Source: Thuidium tamariscinum
Taxonomy: Eukaryota; Streptophyta; Bryopsida; Hypnales; Thuidiaceae
Direction: 5' to 3'
Length of the DNA stretch: 64,000 nucleotides
NCBI GenBank assembly: GCA_947034885.2
Contig: OX344749.2
Span: 45,227,682-45,291,681, forward strand
Shown: positions 39,001 to 50,809 of the stretch, piece after piece
How positions within the stretch are numbered: position 1 is the stretch's first letter
How the letters are laid out: every line of letters begins with the position of its first letter
Program-made: the position numbers and the translations under genes
The notes under the pieces: model-generated
The model's input: the letters and a program-made list of their open reading frames with translations, nothing else
Databases searched by the model: none
Told to the model about the DNA's origin: nothing

Positions 39001-40413
39001 ATGTTGGAAAGTCAACACAAAAATCTTAGGAATGAAATTAGATATGTTTGTTGCATACACTGTTGGCAAAAATAAAATGATGAGAATTAACTAAAATGGG
39101 GTGTTTGAGTAACTAAGAACAAATCCTTTGCATTTGTATTAAAATTCTCACAATTTAGATACAAACAATAAGTTGCATTATAGAAATGACTTGGAAGAAG
39201 CTCTACATCACCAATTGGATTACATGAATTTTTGTTATTTGTGACTACGACATTAATTTACCAAGGTCATACTATTTGAAAATCAATGAGATCATTATAT
39301 TTTAAAGTATTAATGCATCATACAAATTCCCACAAAAATAAAAATATAATGACATTGATTTTGTACCCAAATAATTGTGGGGCTTAACATGCCTAGGCAT
39401 TTAGGATACCCTCCAAAATGCTTTTTTAATTATTGTGCCTAATTATTATTGTTAAACTAGTAAAAAATTTATATTTCTTTTATTGGCAAATGAAAGGAGG
39501 TTCAGATGCACCAATGAATGTGGCATTTTCATACCATATGCAAATGTTATGAAGGGTTATATTCTTTTTGGATAGAGGTTTTAGAATTATCTCTTCCTTA
39601 TAGTTAGAATCATTTTGAAGATGTACTCAAAGTAATGATGGTGGTTTTGGGTTAGTGGTGAATCTAAGGCATCGACCATAATTCTACACCCTCGTTGATG
39701 GGACAAATAAGAATAATTGTAGGTCTTTTCATAGGCATATCTTTTGTCTATTTAGACAATGTTGCCATATATGATAAAGGATTTAGTAGCTTAGAATTCA
39801 ACCTTGTGACTCTAAGACTAGAGTACTTGAATAGTAGGTTTATCACTTTGGTACCAAATATTTCATTAATTCCTAAAGTCTCACAACCATTTTATTTTGT
39901 CAAAAAAACACATAGAACTACCACTTCTTCTATGCTCATCTAAGGAATAAAAAAGAATTTGTTTTTAGAACTATAGAATCTTCTACTTAACTTGTCTCAT
40001 ATAATGTGGGAAATTTTTTATGAAATTTTATGAAATTTTATATTTTACTACATAGATAAAAAGATATTAACATTCAAAGCAAAAGATTTTTTTTTCCATG
40101 AAGATACTTTGATTGCCCATAAACAAGAGCCTCTATAACTTTCACATCACTTTAGAATCCAAATGTAATGAATCAAAGATTCCCATTTGCACAAAATTGT
40201 AATCACGAGAAAAAATATTACATTATTTTTCTTTAATTTTGTATGGATTTTTTTTACTGCCCATTTTCTCCCATTTTGAGGTTTTTGTGGCATAATTTTT
40301 GCTCTTGAGCTTTGATTGAAGTAACTTTATATTTTGAAATAGCTAATAAGTACTTCTATATTTTCAAAGAAATTGAGCTTACTTTACTGGTTAAAGTTTA
40401 AAAATAAGCTTGA
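36023..40413. other. Long AT-rich intergenic DNA
   Basis: No gene recognised; only short ORFs without motifs. Confidence 0.5.
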
Positions 40414-41135
40414 GGGTGATTGCAAGAAACACCTGCCGATTTTGTCGCGTTTGGCCTATTTTTTCGAGAGTACTTTAAAATTAGAAAATTAATTTAAAAT
40501 TTTTTTGAAAAATATGAATAGTGTATATACCTCTAAGATGAAGGTTTTCACCAAAGGAAATGGATAGAAAAATTCTCTAAGTAGGAGAACTTGAAAAGTG
40601 CCAAACCTCCAGAAAATACATATCTTCATGTTTTAATTAGGAAAAAATAGTAAAAATAGATATTTTCAAAAAATAAAAAGTGTCAATTTGCAACAACTTT
40701 ATGGAGATGGTCATTCACAAAAAAAACCACCAAAATAATATTTTTTATATTTCAAAATACAAGCAGAAGGAAGCTCACTTTGTAGACCTCCACACTACAT
40801 AAAATTAACTATTTTTAAAAATCCTTCCCTAGAGAGATAGAAGTCTATTAGAAGACCATCTCATCCAAATTTCATCTTAAAATCATTAAAAAAAGGTACT
40901 CCATAGTACTAAAAATCCCTAAACTGCCAAGTGTGACATCCAATTGGGGTCTATTTTTAGATAGTAAAATATTTTTGAAAATTATGAAAAAATTAGGGAA
41001 GGCTTATGATAGTTATGAGTACCTTTTCTACAAATCTTGAGTCAATCGGAGCCAAAACACAAAAGTTATGGCCAAAAAACAAATCAGCACACATAGTGTG
41101 ACACAAAATAGGACAAGTGTTTCTTGCAATCACCC
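40414..41135. mobile_element. MITE with GGGTGATTGCAAGAAACAC ends
   Basis: The 19 bp left end and its inverted partner (ending CACCC at 41135) match exactly. TTGA occurs directly outside both ends (40410-40413 and 41136-41139), a possible 4 bp target-site duplication. The interior is AT-rich and non-coding. The superfamily is unclear. Confidence 0.6.
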
Positions 41136-41856
41136 TTGAGTACTTCAAAATATTGGACAAATAACCTAAAATTTCTTTATACCTTTCAAATGAATATTTC
41201 GAGATCCATCTAATTATGTTTATTTTTCACTTAATTTAGATTTTCAACTCTAAAACAACTACTAACCTTAAGCATGAATTTCTTACATGGCCTTAAAAAT
41301 CACCTAATATGTGTCTAGTAAAGAGAAGACAAGGTATTCATATTAGTGGGATGGTAGGTCTGGGTAAAGCAACCCATGTTGGATATGTAAGAATTCAACT
41401 ATTCATAGTGAAGTCAAAGCAAAAATTGTCTTTATAGTAGAATTTCAAACTTCATTTTGCTCTAATAAAATAAATTTTTTCCAAAACTTCAAACTACGAT
41501 AATGTGGAATTTTTTAAAAAAACTCCAAAACTCCAAAAATCTATTTGAAATTTCAAGCCTCCATTCAAAAGTTATAAAGAAATTTTAGAGTACCGAAATG
41601 AGGTTTAAAATTTTAATTTAATCACAATTCCTAATCATAACTTGACTAAGCTATTGAGTCCCTACTCATCCTAATTTACATATATGTTCTACCTCCAATG
41701 TTTAAGAAGCTTGTCTTTCCCTTTCCTCTAACACCTATGTAAATGACACTCAAAGTTCAATTGTCAAGTATACAATGAACTACTTTGAATGTAATGCTAA
41801 ATTTCTTAAAATCAAAATATCATTAATTTAATAATTAAATTTCACATTCCTATCTA
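41136..41856. other. AT-rich intergenic DNA
   Basis: Nothing recognised before the duplicated gene fragment. Confidence 0.5.
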
Positions 41857-42568
41857 AGCTAGCTATTGAGAATCTGCCATATGACCATATCAGCTTCAAA
41901 ATCCTGCTATACCATTATGGATATGACAATTGTGACGATTCAAGAGTATCAAGTAAGATCAATCCAATGCAACTGCAATTGTGACAGTATGCCTATCCAT
42001 CAAATTCATAACACACGTTTATATTTGAACGTTTTTGTTCCCAAAAGGCCCTCAAGAATGTGTCTTGAGTTACAAAATTGTCCACCAGTATTGGAACTAT
42101 TGTCCCCGCTCGAATTAATAAAGCTAAAAAAATCACATGTTCCAGGACACTACAAGTTGCAATTTCTCTATTTTAAACAAAGAATTTTCATCGCCAGAGT
42201 ATAGTACAAAAATAACAACGTCCATTGGCTTCAATACAATACAATACCTCTCAAATGAGCATGGTTTTCCATCGATTTCAGTCTAATTACAAGTTACAAT
42301 CAAATGTCCTACAAATCTCCTCTCTACACTTGCAGAGCCGGAGCAAAAACCTGTTGTAAAACATCTTTTACCATCTTGACAATCGCCTCCAGATCGGTTG
42401 GACCCAACCGTAGAACGTCTCGCAACAAGTCTCCTAAAACCTCTCGTTGAATTGCCAGCACACAGTTCCGGATTGCACCCTGTTCCAAAATATAGACGCA
42501 CCATGACTTCAATGTTATTTTGATGCTCCCAAGGTTAATAGGCAGCGTCTCAAAAAGGCCACACAAAA
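41857..42568 (-). pseudogene. Truncated duplicate of the 3' exon of the unrecognised gene
   Basis: Matches 33456-34168 in the same orientation at roughly 95% by eye. It covers the 3' flank and most of exon 3. Differences include an 8 bp insertion in the flank, a 3 bp in-frame deletion (EVLEGDLL becomes EVLGDLL) and a CAG-to-TAG change that ends the frame early (at about 42326). Exons 1 and 2 are missing. The duplication is several kb from its source and starts beside the hairpin MITE in the source copy. Confidence 0.8.
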
Positions 42569-42885
42569 GGCCACACCAACTAACAATTGACAACAACTGA
42601 CAAATTGGTCCTGTAATTGGGCCGCAATTGAAGAACCGAGAGTACCCTAGAAGCGCCTCTTCTTCAAGCGCCTCTTCTTGGTGTCTTTAAAATCCCTCCA
42701 TGCATCCCTCCTGGTTTGAAGATAACTGGCGTTTTCTGGCGTGGAAATACTGATATATAAAATTATTAGCTAATAAATAGTCTCACATTGGGGTTAAAAG
42801 GTTGACGGGCGTGTGAAGACATTCTTGCTTTTATATGTGCTGCGTCAAACGAGGTCTTAAATAAGAGTAAGAATAACTCACTCTT
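42569..42885. other. Intergenic DNA
   Basis: Contains AAGCGCCTCTTCTT repeated twice near 42651-42675 and an AGTCTCACATTGGG motif. No gene recognised. Confidence 0.4.
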
Positions 42886-43033
42886 GAATTACCCCCTGCA
42901 AATATTCTTCCCAATCAACTGCTTCGACAACAGCAGCCTCCTGTGGAGTCACAACAGCCTCCTCAGGACAACAACGCGCATCTGACCCAGGATGATGCTT
43001 GCAAAATCCAAAGCCCATCAACGAGCACCTGTT
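42886..43033 (-). CDS. Possible terminal exon with a Cys/His cluster
   Basis: The minus strand reads CNRC, nine residues, then KHHPG and RCC, followed by an acidic tail ending DWEEYLQGVIQE and a TGA. A TTTAG acceptor precedes it. The Cys/His spacing could bind zinc. No partner exons were found, so this may be an orphan exon of a captured or broken gene. Confidence 0.3.
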
Positions 43034-43140
43034 GCATAACTAAACTCAAAAAGGCGTAGAAACGCGAATTACAGAAAACCCGGGTACAACACGCAGTTAA
43101 AATCATATCCGCGTAACACAGGGTTGTGCGGACTCTACGT

Positions 43141-43480
43141 CTTTTGTAAAATTACGCCCAAAATCCGGACGTCCAGACGTCCGGTAGCAGCGGGCGTAGC
43201 GGACGTTGGGTAAAACGGCAGACGGCCAAATTACTGTGGCGGACGGCGTTTTTCCCGGCGGACGGGCTGTCGGACGTCGAGTACGGGGAAGCGGGACAGT
43301 CGGGGGGCCCGTTGAATTTGTGCGGACGGCGGGCAGACGGTGTGTATTGTGACGGATGGCGGGAATTTTGGCGGACGGCATGGCGGACGGGAGGACCGAC
43401 AGGCGGATGCAATGGCGGACGGGCGGTCCGTTGGCAGACGGGGCAGCGGAATGGGCGGACGGCGGACGGCTTTAGACAGA
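43141..43480. repeat. GC-rich GGCGGACGG-type repeat block 1
   Basis: Dense, irregular repeats of GCGGACGG and variants (GGACGTCC, GGCAGACGG) in otherwise AT-rich DNA. The ORFs on both strands are low-complexity products of the repeat, not genes. Confidence 0.7.
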
Positions 43481-43590
43481 CCCCTTTTTATTTTTCAACC
43501 CTCAACCTTGGGTCTTAGGGGGGCTCATAGTGTCCTTTAACATTCACATATTTATTAAGATTCACGTTCGTGTACCTACAACGTCCTAAG

Positions 43591-44990
43591 CGAATTTGAG
43601 AGATATATTCAATTGTGACTAATGCCCTTTGAAACATTAGTCACAGTAGTCACAATTTAGTATATTAGTCACAACTTTTATATGGGCAACTAAAACTTTC
43701 TAAATTTTTTTATACATGCTTGGCATGATGAGGGACTCCTTCTTGAAAATTTTCAAAGGTAAAGGACACTTTTAGAATTCTGTGCAATTTTTTGATGGTT
43801 TTGATTTACAACCCAAAAAGAAATAAAATTGGAGGTCACTCGTCCAACTTCAAACACCAATATGCTTCCTTAGGATGCATTGGAAGTATTTGGAGATTTT
43901 AAAAAAAAATTGAAATTGAGAAGGCTAGGAATTTCGGAAATATGTTCAATTGTGACTAATGTGACTAATGCTCTTTGGGGCATTAGTCACATTAGTCACA
44001 ATTTACTATATTAGCCACAACTTTTGCATGGGCAACTAAAACTTTCTAAATTTTTTTATACATCCTTGGCATGATGAGGGACTCCTACTTGCAAATTTTC
44101 AAAGGTAAAGGACACTTTTAGAATTTTGTGCAATTTTTTGATGATTTCGACTTACAACCCAAAAAGAAATAAAATTCGAGGTCACTTGTTCAACTTCAAA
44201 TGTCAATATGCTTCATTAGAAAGCATTAGAAGTATTTGGAGATTTTCAGAGAAAATTGAAATTGAGAAGGCTAGGAATTTGGGAGATATGCTCAATTGTG
44301 ACTAATGTGACTAATGCTCTTTGAGGCATTAGTCACATTAGTCACAATTTACTATATTAGCCACAACTTTTGCATGGGCAATTGAAATTTTCTAAATTCT
44401 TTTCTAAATGCTTGTCATGATGTAGGACACCTACTTGCAAATTTTCAAAAGCAAAGGACACTTTTAGAATTTTGTGCAATTTTTTGATGGTTTTGACTTA
44501 CAACCCAAAAAGAAATAAAATTTGAAGTCACTTATCCAACTTCAAATGTCAATATGCTTCATTAGGATGCATTAGAAGTATTTGGAGATTTTCAAAAAAA
44601 TTAAAAAAGAAAAGGCTAGAAATTTGGGAGATATGTTCAATTGTGACTAATGTGACTAATGCTCTTTGGGGCATTAGTCACATTAGTCACAATTTAGTAT
44701 ATTTGCCACAACTTTTGCATGGGCAAATAAAATTTTCTAAATTCTTTTATACATGCTTGGCATGATGTAGGACACCTACTTGCAAATTTTCAAAAGCAAA
44801 GGACACTTTTAGAATTTTGTACAATTGTTTGATGGTTTTGACTTACAACCCAAAAAGAAATAAAATTGGAGGTTACTTGTCCAACTTCAAATGTCAATAT
44901 GCTTCATTAGGATGCATTAGAAGTATTTGGGGATTTTCAAGAAAAATTGAAATTGAGAAGGATAGGAATTTAGGAGATATGTTCAATTGT
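43591..44990 (+). repeat. Tandem array of four ~343 bp units, each with a hairpin
   Basis: Units begin near 43615, 43947, 44290 and 44640. Each starts with an inverted repeat of TTGTGACTAATGTGACTAA around a CTCTTTGGGG-like loop, shorter in the first unit. It is followed by conserved text such as CATGATG-GGACTCCTACTTGC and CAACCCAAAAAGAAATAAAA. No coding potential. Confidence 0.85.
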
Positions 44991-45290
44991 CGGACCTCTG
45001 GCGTCCGCCTCGAGTCGTCCGACGACAGGCCCGTCCGCCTCGGAAGTTGTCGGCCGGACTTGGCGTTCGACAGCCCCGCTATGCATCCGCCCTTCCGATG
45101 TCCTCGTCCGCCTTGCCACCACCCAACGTCCGCCCTACCGAGTGCCGACTGCCCTACTGACTTCGCCGTCCGCCCTTCCGACCGCCCAGCGTCCGCCCTT
45201 TGGCCCTGCCCGTCCGCCCTAATGACCGAGTGGGCGTTCGACAAAGGCGTCCGCCCTGCCGACCGACTAACCTTTGCCGAAGACCGCTTA
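44991..45290. repeat. GC-rich CGTCCGCC-type repeat block 2
   Basis: The same motif class as block 1 (reverse complement orientation), between the tandem array and the inner part of the arm. The 170- and 163-codon ORFs across it are repeat artefacts. Confidence 0.7.
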
Positions 45291-45395
45291 GATTTTAAGT
45301 CCAAACTCAACATTGGATTCCACAAGTGAAAACTTGACATTGGATTCCACAAGTCCAAACTCGACATTGGGTTCCTAGAAGTCATATTTAAAGCT

Positions 45396-46773
45396 TTAAC
45401 CCTTAAAGGACCGTCAATATACTTTCACCAAAAGCGCTCCAAAAGACCAAAACTGCCATTTCTAGTACAAGTACCAAAATTTTTGGAAAAAAACTTTTTT
45501 TGACATATCTGACCGTAGGATATTGTATTATATAGTATCAAAAACATGTAGTAAAAATTTCAAACATTTCCACTGAGTGGATTGCAAGATATAAGCATTC
45601 AAATTAACTAAAATCATTTTTTTGACTCTGTGAAAAGCAAGGCAGGTGCACTTCACAAGCTCACATTTCTATGAAAAAATGACCTAAATGGTGGTGCTTC
45701 TTTGGATTTGTTTTCCTAGACAAGTTGGGCACATGCTTGAAAATTTTCAAATCATTTGGAATAGTACAACATATAGGAAAAAAATAGTAAGTATGTAGTA
45801 GTAGAGAATGATTAAACATACTAAATTATTTATAGTTGAAATATGGAATTGAAAATTTCCAATCCCAAATTCTCAATGGTCAAAAATTTGAAATGTTGTA
45901 ATAATGTATCTACATCTTACGATTTTATTTTTCTAGAAATCATAAATTAATCTCTTTTGAAAGAATTTGTAATTCTAGAAAATTATAATGATACCAGTCT
46001 TAAATATTGGAAATTGTCAATATCAATAGTTGAAATTTAGCTGATTCAAATTGTTCCAAACACAATGACATACCTCCCATGAGAAAGGAATATTCAAATT
46101 TAATGGAATTCCAATTGAAATTTGAAATCCTAGAGGATCATTCACTTTTGGTCCTTCAGGGGAAACATGTGATTTGTGCTAGTACCTGCGGGCTAAAATT
46201 CAAATTTGATCCTCGTTTTTACAAACTTCTTCAGAAGATAAAAAAGTTGATTAACTTTCATGGAATGTAATTTTTTTCACAATTGATGCCCAAGAGCAAC
46301 AATTATGATCCAATGAACTCAAAGTATTGAAAGTAAGGGACGGGGGGTTGAAAATAGCTAGAACAATCTCAACATTGAGATTATTGTGTTTCAATCCCAT
46401 GTTAGAGCTATTAATGATTTAGTTTTTCTTTCAATCTTGGACTTACTTGTACTTAACTATTTTTTGAATAATGAAAATCAAGCCTATCTTTCTTGAAATT
46501 TTTGTCTTAGACTTTCAACTCAATTCTAAGTTCTTCAAATTCCTTCAAATTTTTTAATTCAAGGTCCATACTCCATAGTTCCAAAAAATTCCACGAATGG
46601 TGGTCAAAGTCATCTGATATTTTTACCACATTATCCTAGATAAATAAAGTACAAGATCCTACGGTAAGATCCCAAGAGAAGTATTTTTTTGGTTTTCTTA
46701 TAGTGAACGCAGCAAAAATGGCAGTTTTGAGTGGTTTGTAACAAAAAAATGGCCTTGGTCCTTTAGGGGTTAA
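45396..46773. mobile_element. TTAA-flanked element, probably chimeric
   Basis: TTAA at 45396 and 46770 with ends CCCTTAAAGGACC and inverted GGTCCTTTAGGGG. The AAAACTGCCATTT motif recurs inverted near both ends. The first 532 bp mirror 47866-48395; the rest does not, so two elements may be joined at the palindrome breakpoint. Confidence 0.6.
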
Positions 46774-47433
46774 CAATATAGGGAGAGATTTATAACCATA
46801 TTTTATTGCAAGACATTCTCAACTCTCAAATTGTAACTTGTAAGGGCCTAATATTTCAATTTCTAAACAAATTAGAAAAATGTATCACCATACTTTCTAC
46901 AATTCTACAGTTGGAAGATGATGACATTCAAGATTGCATAAGAGGATGAGTCAAATTTGAAAATGATGCAATTATACTTGAAAAAAAATTTGAAAATGTG
47001 AAAAATTATAAAATCTTTCATTTGAATGTAAGTGAATTTGTGAATGTGAATATGAAGGAGTGTACTTCAAATAATTTTATCCCTTACTAGTTTGCATTTC
47101 GAAATATGTAAAGAATATATATTTTTTCTATTAAAGTAGGGTGTATACATTTTTTAATTAATAATGTGTTGAATCCTTGGATCATTCATCAATTTACTTT
47201 CACTATTTATTATTTTATATGACACCCATAATGCAAAAATGATGAAGAAGCTTGGGTTTAGGGTTTAGAATTTAGGGTTTAGGATTTGGACTTGTCTACA
47301 CTCTATAGAAGTAGACGTCGATGCTATTTGGATAGGGTGTAGGGTTTAGGACTTACTTTCTTTAAATGTGCATAATGAAACTCAATTTCACACATACATT
47401 GAACATTGGATGCTTTTTCCAACACTTCCCATT
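46774..47433. other. Centre of the second palindrome
   Basis: Unpaired AT-rich DNA with degenerate TTTAGGG repeats at about 47253-47290 and 47335-47350; nothing else recognised. Confidence 0.5.
47253..47350 (+). repeat. Degenerate telomere-like TTTAGGG repeats
   Basis: Several TTTAGGG units (plant telomere motif) with mismatches; short and decayed. Confidence 0.5.
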
Positions 47434-48395
47434 TTAACCCTTAAAAGACCGCACTGTTTTTTTGGGATGTATAGAAATTTTGGGCAGGTACCTACGAGTG
47501 GGGACTTTTAGATCAGAGGCTGAAATTTGAATAGAATGTGGGGGCAAGGAAGATCTTTCATATGCAACAAATTTTCATGACATTTGAAAATACAAGTCAA
47601 AAGTTATAGCCTAATATGTTATTTTTTTTCATAACTGGGCATTTCATGCAAATCAGAGAAAATCACTTTTTTCATAAACAAGAATTCCACAAATTGATTT
47701 TCTAGAATTTCGTATATGCGTGAAGTTTTGAATCATTCCATTTTGATGAATGAGTCAAAAGTTATGTGGATTTTTTGTTTTTGGTCAGTTTTGGATTTAC
47801 TACTCTAAAAATAAACTTCGAAATCCTTTATCTTACCCAATTTTCAATATTCTTGGACAAAAAAAAAATCGTAGGATGTAGATACATTATTACAACATTT
47901 CAAATTTTTGACCATTGAGAATTTGGGATTGGAAATTTTCAATTCCATATTTCAACTATAAATAATTTAGTATGTTTAATCATTCTCTACTACTACATAC
48001 TTACTATTTTTTTCCTATATGTTGTACTATTCCAAATGATTTGAAAATTTTCAAGCATGTGCCCAACTTGTCTAGGAAAACAAATCCAAAGAAGCACCAC
48101 CATTTAGGTCATTTTTTCATAGAAATGTGAGCTTGTGAAGTGCACCTGCCTTGCTTTTCACAGAGTCAAAAAAATGATTTTAGTTAATTTGAATGCTTAT
48201 ATCTTGCAATCCACTCAGTGGAAATGTTTGAAATTTTTACTACATGTTTTTGATACTATATAATACAATATCCTACGGTCAGATATGTCAAAAAAAGTTT
48301 TTTTCCAAAAATTTTGGTACTTGTACTAGAAATGGCAGTTTTGGTCTTTTGGAGCGCTTTTGGTGAAAGTATATTGACGGTCCTTTAAGGGTTAA
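47434..48395. mobile_element. TTAA-flanked element, family of 15730-16659
   Basis: TTAA at 47434 and 48392, ends CCCTTAAAAGACCG and inverted CGGTCCTTTAAGGG. At 962 bp it is close to its 930 bp relative in the first palindrome, with homologous interior in the same orientation. The inner breakpoint of the palindrome (47866) lies inside it. Confidence 0.7.
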
Positions 48396-48501
48396 AGCTT
48401 TAAATATGACTTCTAGGAACCCAATGTCGAGTTTGGACTTGTGGAATCCAATGTCAAGTTTTCACTTGTGGAATCCAATGTTGAGTTTGGACTTAAAATC
48501 T

Positions 48502-48801
48502 AAGCGGTCTTCGGCAAAGGTTAGTCGGTCGGCAGGGCGGACGCCTTTGTCGAACGCCCACTCGGTCATTAGGGCGGACGGGCAGGGCCAAAGGGCGGAC
48601 GCTGGGCGGTCGGAAGGGCGGACGGCGAAGTCAGTAGGGCAGTCGGCACTCGGTAGGGCGGACGTTGGGTGGTGGCAAGGCGGACGAGGACATCGGAAGG
48701 GCGGATGCATAGCGGGGCTGTCGAACGCCAAGTCCGGCCGACAACTTCCGAGGCGGACGGGCCTGTCGTCGGACGACTCGAGGCGGACGCCAGAGGTCCG
48801 A
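48502..48801. repeat. GC-rich GGCGGACG-type repeat block 3
   Basis: Exact mirror of block 2 by ORF translation. Confidence 0.7.
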
Positions 48802-50180
48802 CAATTGAACATATCTCCTAAATTCCTATCCTTCTCAATTTCAATTTTTCTTGAAAATCCCCAAATACTTCTAATGCATCCTAATGAAGCATATTGACAT
48901 TTGAAGTTGGACAAGTAACCTCCAATTTTATTTCTTTTTGGGTTGTAAGTCAAAACCATCAAACAATTGTACAAAATTCTAAAAGTGTCCTTTGCTTTTG
49001 AAAATTTGCAAGTAGGTGTCCTACATCATGCCAAGCATGTATAAAAGAATTTAGAAAATTTTATTTGCCCATGCAAAAGTTGTGGCAAATATACTAAATT
49101 GTGACTAATGTGACTAATGCTCCAAAGAGCATTAGTCACATTAGTCACAATTGAACATATCTCCCAAATTTCTAGCCTTTTCTTTTTCAATTTTTTTTGA
49201 AAATCTCCAAATACTTCTAATGCATCCTAATGAAGCATATTGACATTTGAAGTTGGATAAGTGACTTCAAATTTTATTTCTTTTTGAGTTGTAAGTCAAA
49301 ACCATCAAAAAATTGCACAAAATTCTAAAAGTGTCTTTTGCTTTTGAAAATTTGCAAGTAGGTGTCCTACATCATGCCAAGCATGTATAAAAAAATTTAG
49401 AAAGTTTTAATTGCCCATGCAAAAGTTGTGGCTAATATAGTAAATTGTGACTAATGTGACTAATGCCCCAAAGAGCATTAGTCACATTAGTCACAATTGA
49501 GCATATCTCCCAAATTCCTATCCTTCTCAATTTCAATTTTTTTTAAAAATCTCCAAATATTTCTAATGCATCCTAATGAAGCATATTGACATTTGAAGTT
49601 GAACAAGTGACCTCGAGTTTTATTTCTTTTTGGGTTGTAAGTCAAAACCATCAAACAATTGTACAAAATTCTAAAAGTGTCCTTTACCTTTGAAAATTTG
49701 CAAGTAGGAGTCCCTCATCATGCCAAGGATGTATAAAAAAATTTAGAAAGTTTTAGTTGCCCATGCAAAAGTTGTGGCTAATATAGTAAATTGTGACTAA
49801 TGTGACTAATGCCCCAAAGAGCATTAGTCACATTAGTCACAATTGAACATATTTCCGAAATTCCTAGCCTTCTCAATTTCAATTTTTTTTTGAAAATCTC
49901 CAAATACTTCCAATGCATCCTAATGAAGCATATTGACAATTGAAGTTGTACACATGACTTCCAATTTTATTTCTTTTTGGGTTCTAAGTCAAAGCCATTA
50001 AAAAATTGCACAAAATTCTAGAAGTGTCTTTTGCTTTGTAAAATTTGCAAGTAGGTGTCCTACATCATGCCAAGCATGTATAAAAAAATTTAGAAAATTT
50101 CAATTGCCCATGCAAAAGTTGTGGCAAATATACTAAATTGTGACGAATGTGACTAATGCCCCAAAGGGCATTAGTCACAA
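48802..50180 (-). repeat. Mirrored tandem array of ~343 bp hairpin units
   Basis: Four units in inverted orientation to those at 43591-44990, each with the TTAGTCACATTAGTCACAA hairpin. One unit has a substitution (GACGAATG) and the last is cut after the hairpin. Confidence 0.85.
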
Positions 50181-50429
50181 ATGACAAAATTCCTTTTGCG
50201 GGGTCCTGAAAAATTCATGGCAATTTTAATTAAAATTATGACATGGACAAATCGTGATTCAAAAATGTCATTAATCCCAAAAGGATCCCCCAAATGCACT
50301 TCAAAATACGAAATACTTGTCCCTAAAGGAATGTCAAAAATCAAAATCTTCATCATTAATTTTTTTTGAAGAAAACCAACTTATCAATCTTTTTGTTAAC
50401 TTTTTCAAGTAATCAAGTACATTGTTCCA

Positions 50430-50771
50430 AAATTTTATTGTAAATTTCCCCACCAATTGCAAGTTCAATGTGCCTAAAATTGCCCACTTTCTCAATTGTA
50501 CGCTACTTGTACATGTTGCTTTTTGTAGCCTTCAGCAATGTACAAAGGGTGTACATTGCAGGGGTGGGCGTTTTCAAAGCCCTATGCCCTTTCAACTTCA
50601 AAAATTCATAACTAATTCCACAAAACTTCAAAAATTATAAAACAATTTCGGTTAGATCTCAACTCCACTTGTCTTTCAAAGGCAATTTACTGGAAAATAT
50701 TTTAAGACGTTTCCCCTCCCCAAAATTCAGTTTCAGCTCTTAAATGGTCAATTTATTGACTAGTTACCTTA
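50430..50771. repeat. Diverged inverted copy of the 3595-3929 MITE
   Basis: The reverse complement matches 3600-3880: AGCTGAAACTGAATTT, GACAAGTGGAGTTGAGAT, TTTTGAAGTTGAAAGGGCAT and GCTGAAGGCTACAAAAAG align with counterparts there. The termini have decayed. Confidence 0.6.
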
Positions 50772-50809
50772 TATGGTGAAAAGTTTTAATTTTTTTTCAA
50801 ACATTCTCA

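Larger units (their letters stand above)
43591..45927 (+). repeat. Left arm of the second palindrome
   Basis: Inverted partner of 47866-50180; mirrored ORFs at 44817-45385 and 48406-48974 sum to 93791 with identical translations. Order from outside in: four ~343 bp tandem units, a GC-rich block, then half of a TTAA-flanked element. Towards the outer end small indels accumulate. Confidence 0.9.
47866..50180 (-). repeat. Right arm of the second palindrome
   Basis: Mirror of 43591-45927. Hairpin units lie near 49105, 49446, 49790 and 50139. Identity is very high near the GC-rich block and lower outward. Confidence 0.9.

Noticed and set aside
44817-45385. 170- and 163-codon ORFs and mirrors at 48406-48974
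   Set aside because: Produced by the GGCGGACG-type repeat; both strands are equally open and low-complexity.
46694-46703. TTTTCTTATAGTG resembling a CACTA right end
   Set aside because: No matching left end at a plausible distance; it lies inside a TTAA-flanked element.
43591-50180. CRISPR-like or centromere satellite reading of the ~343 bp units
   Set aside because: Plant nuclear context, only four units per arm, no spacer diversity; a short array with hairpins fits better as part of an element.
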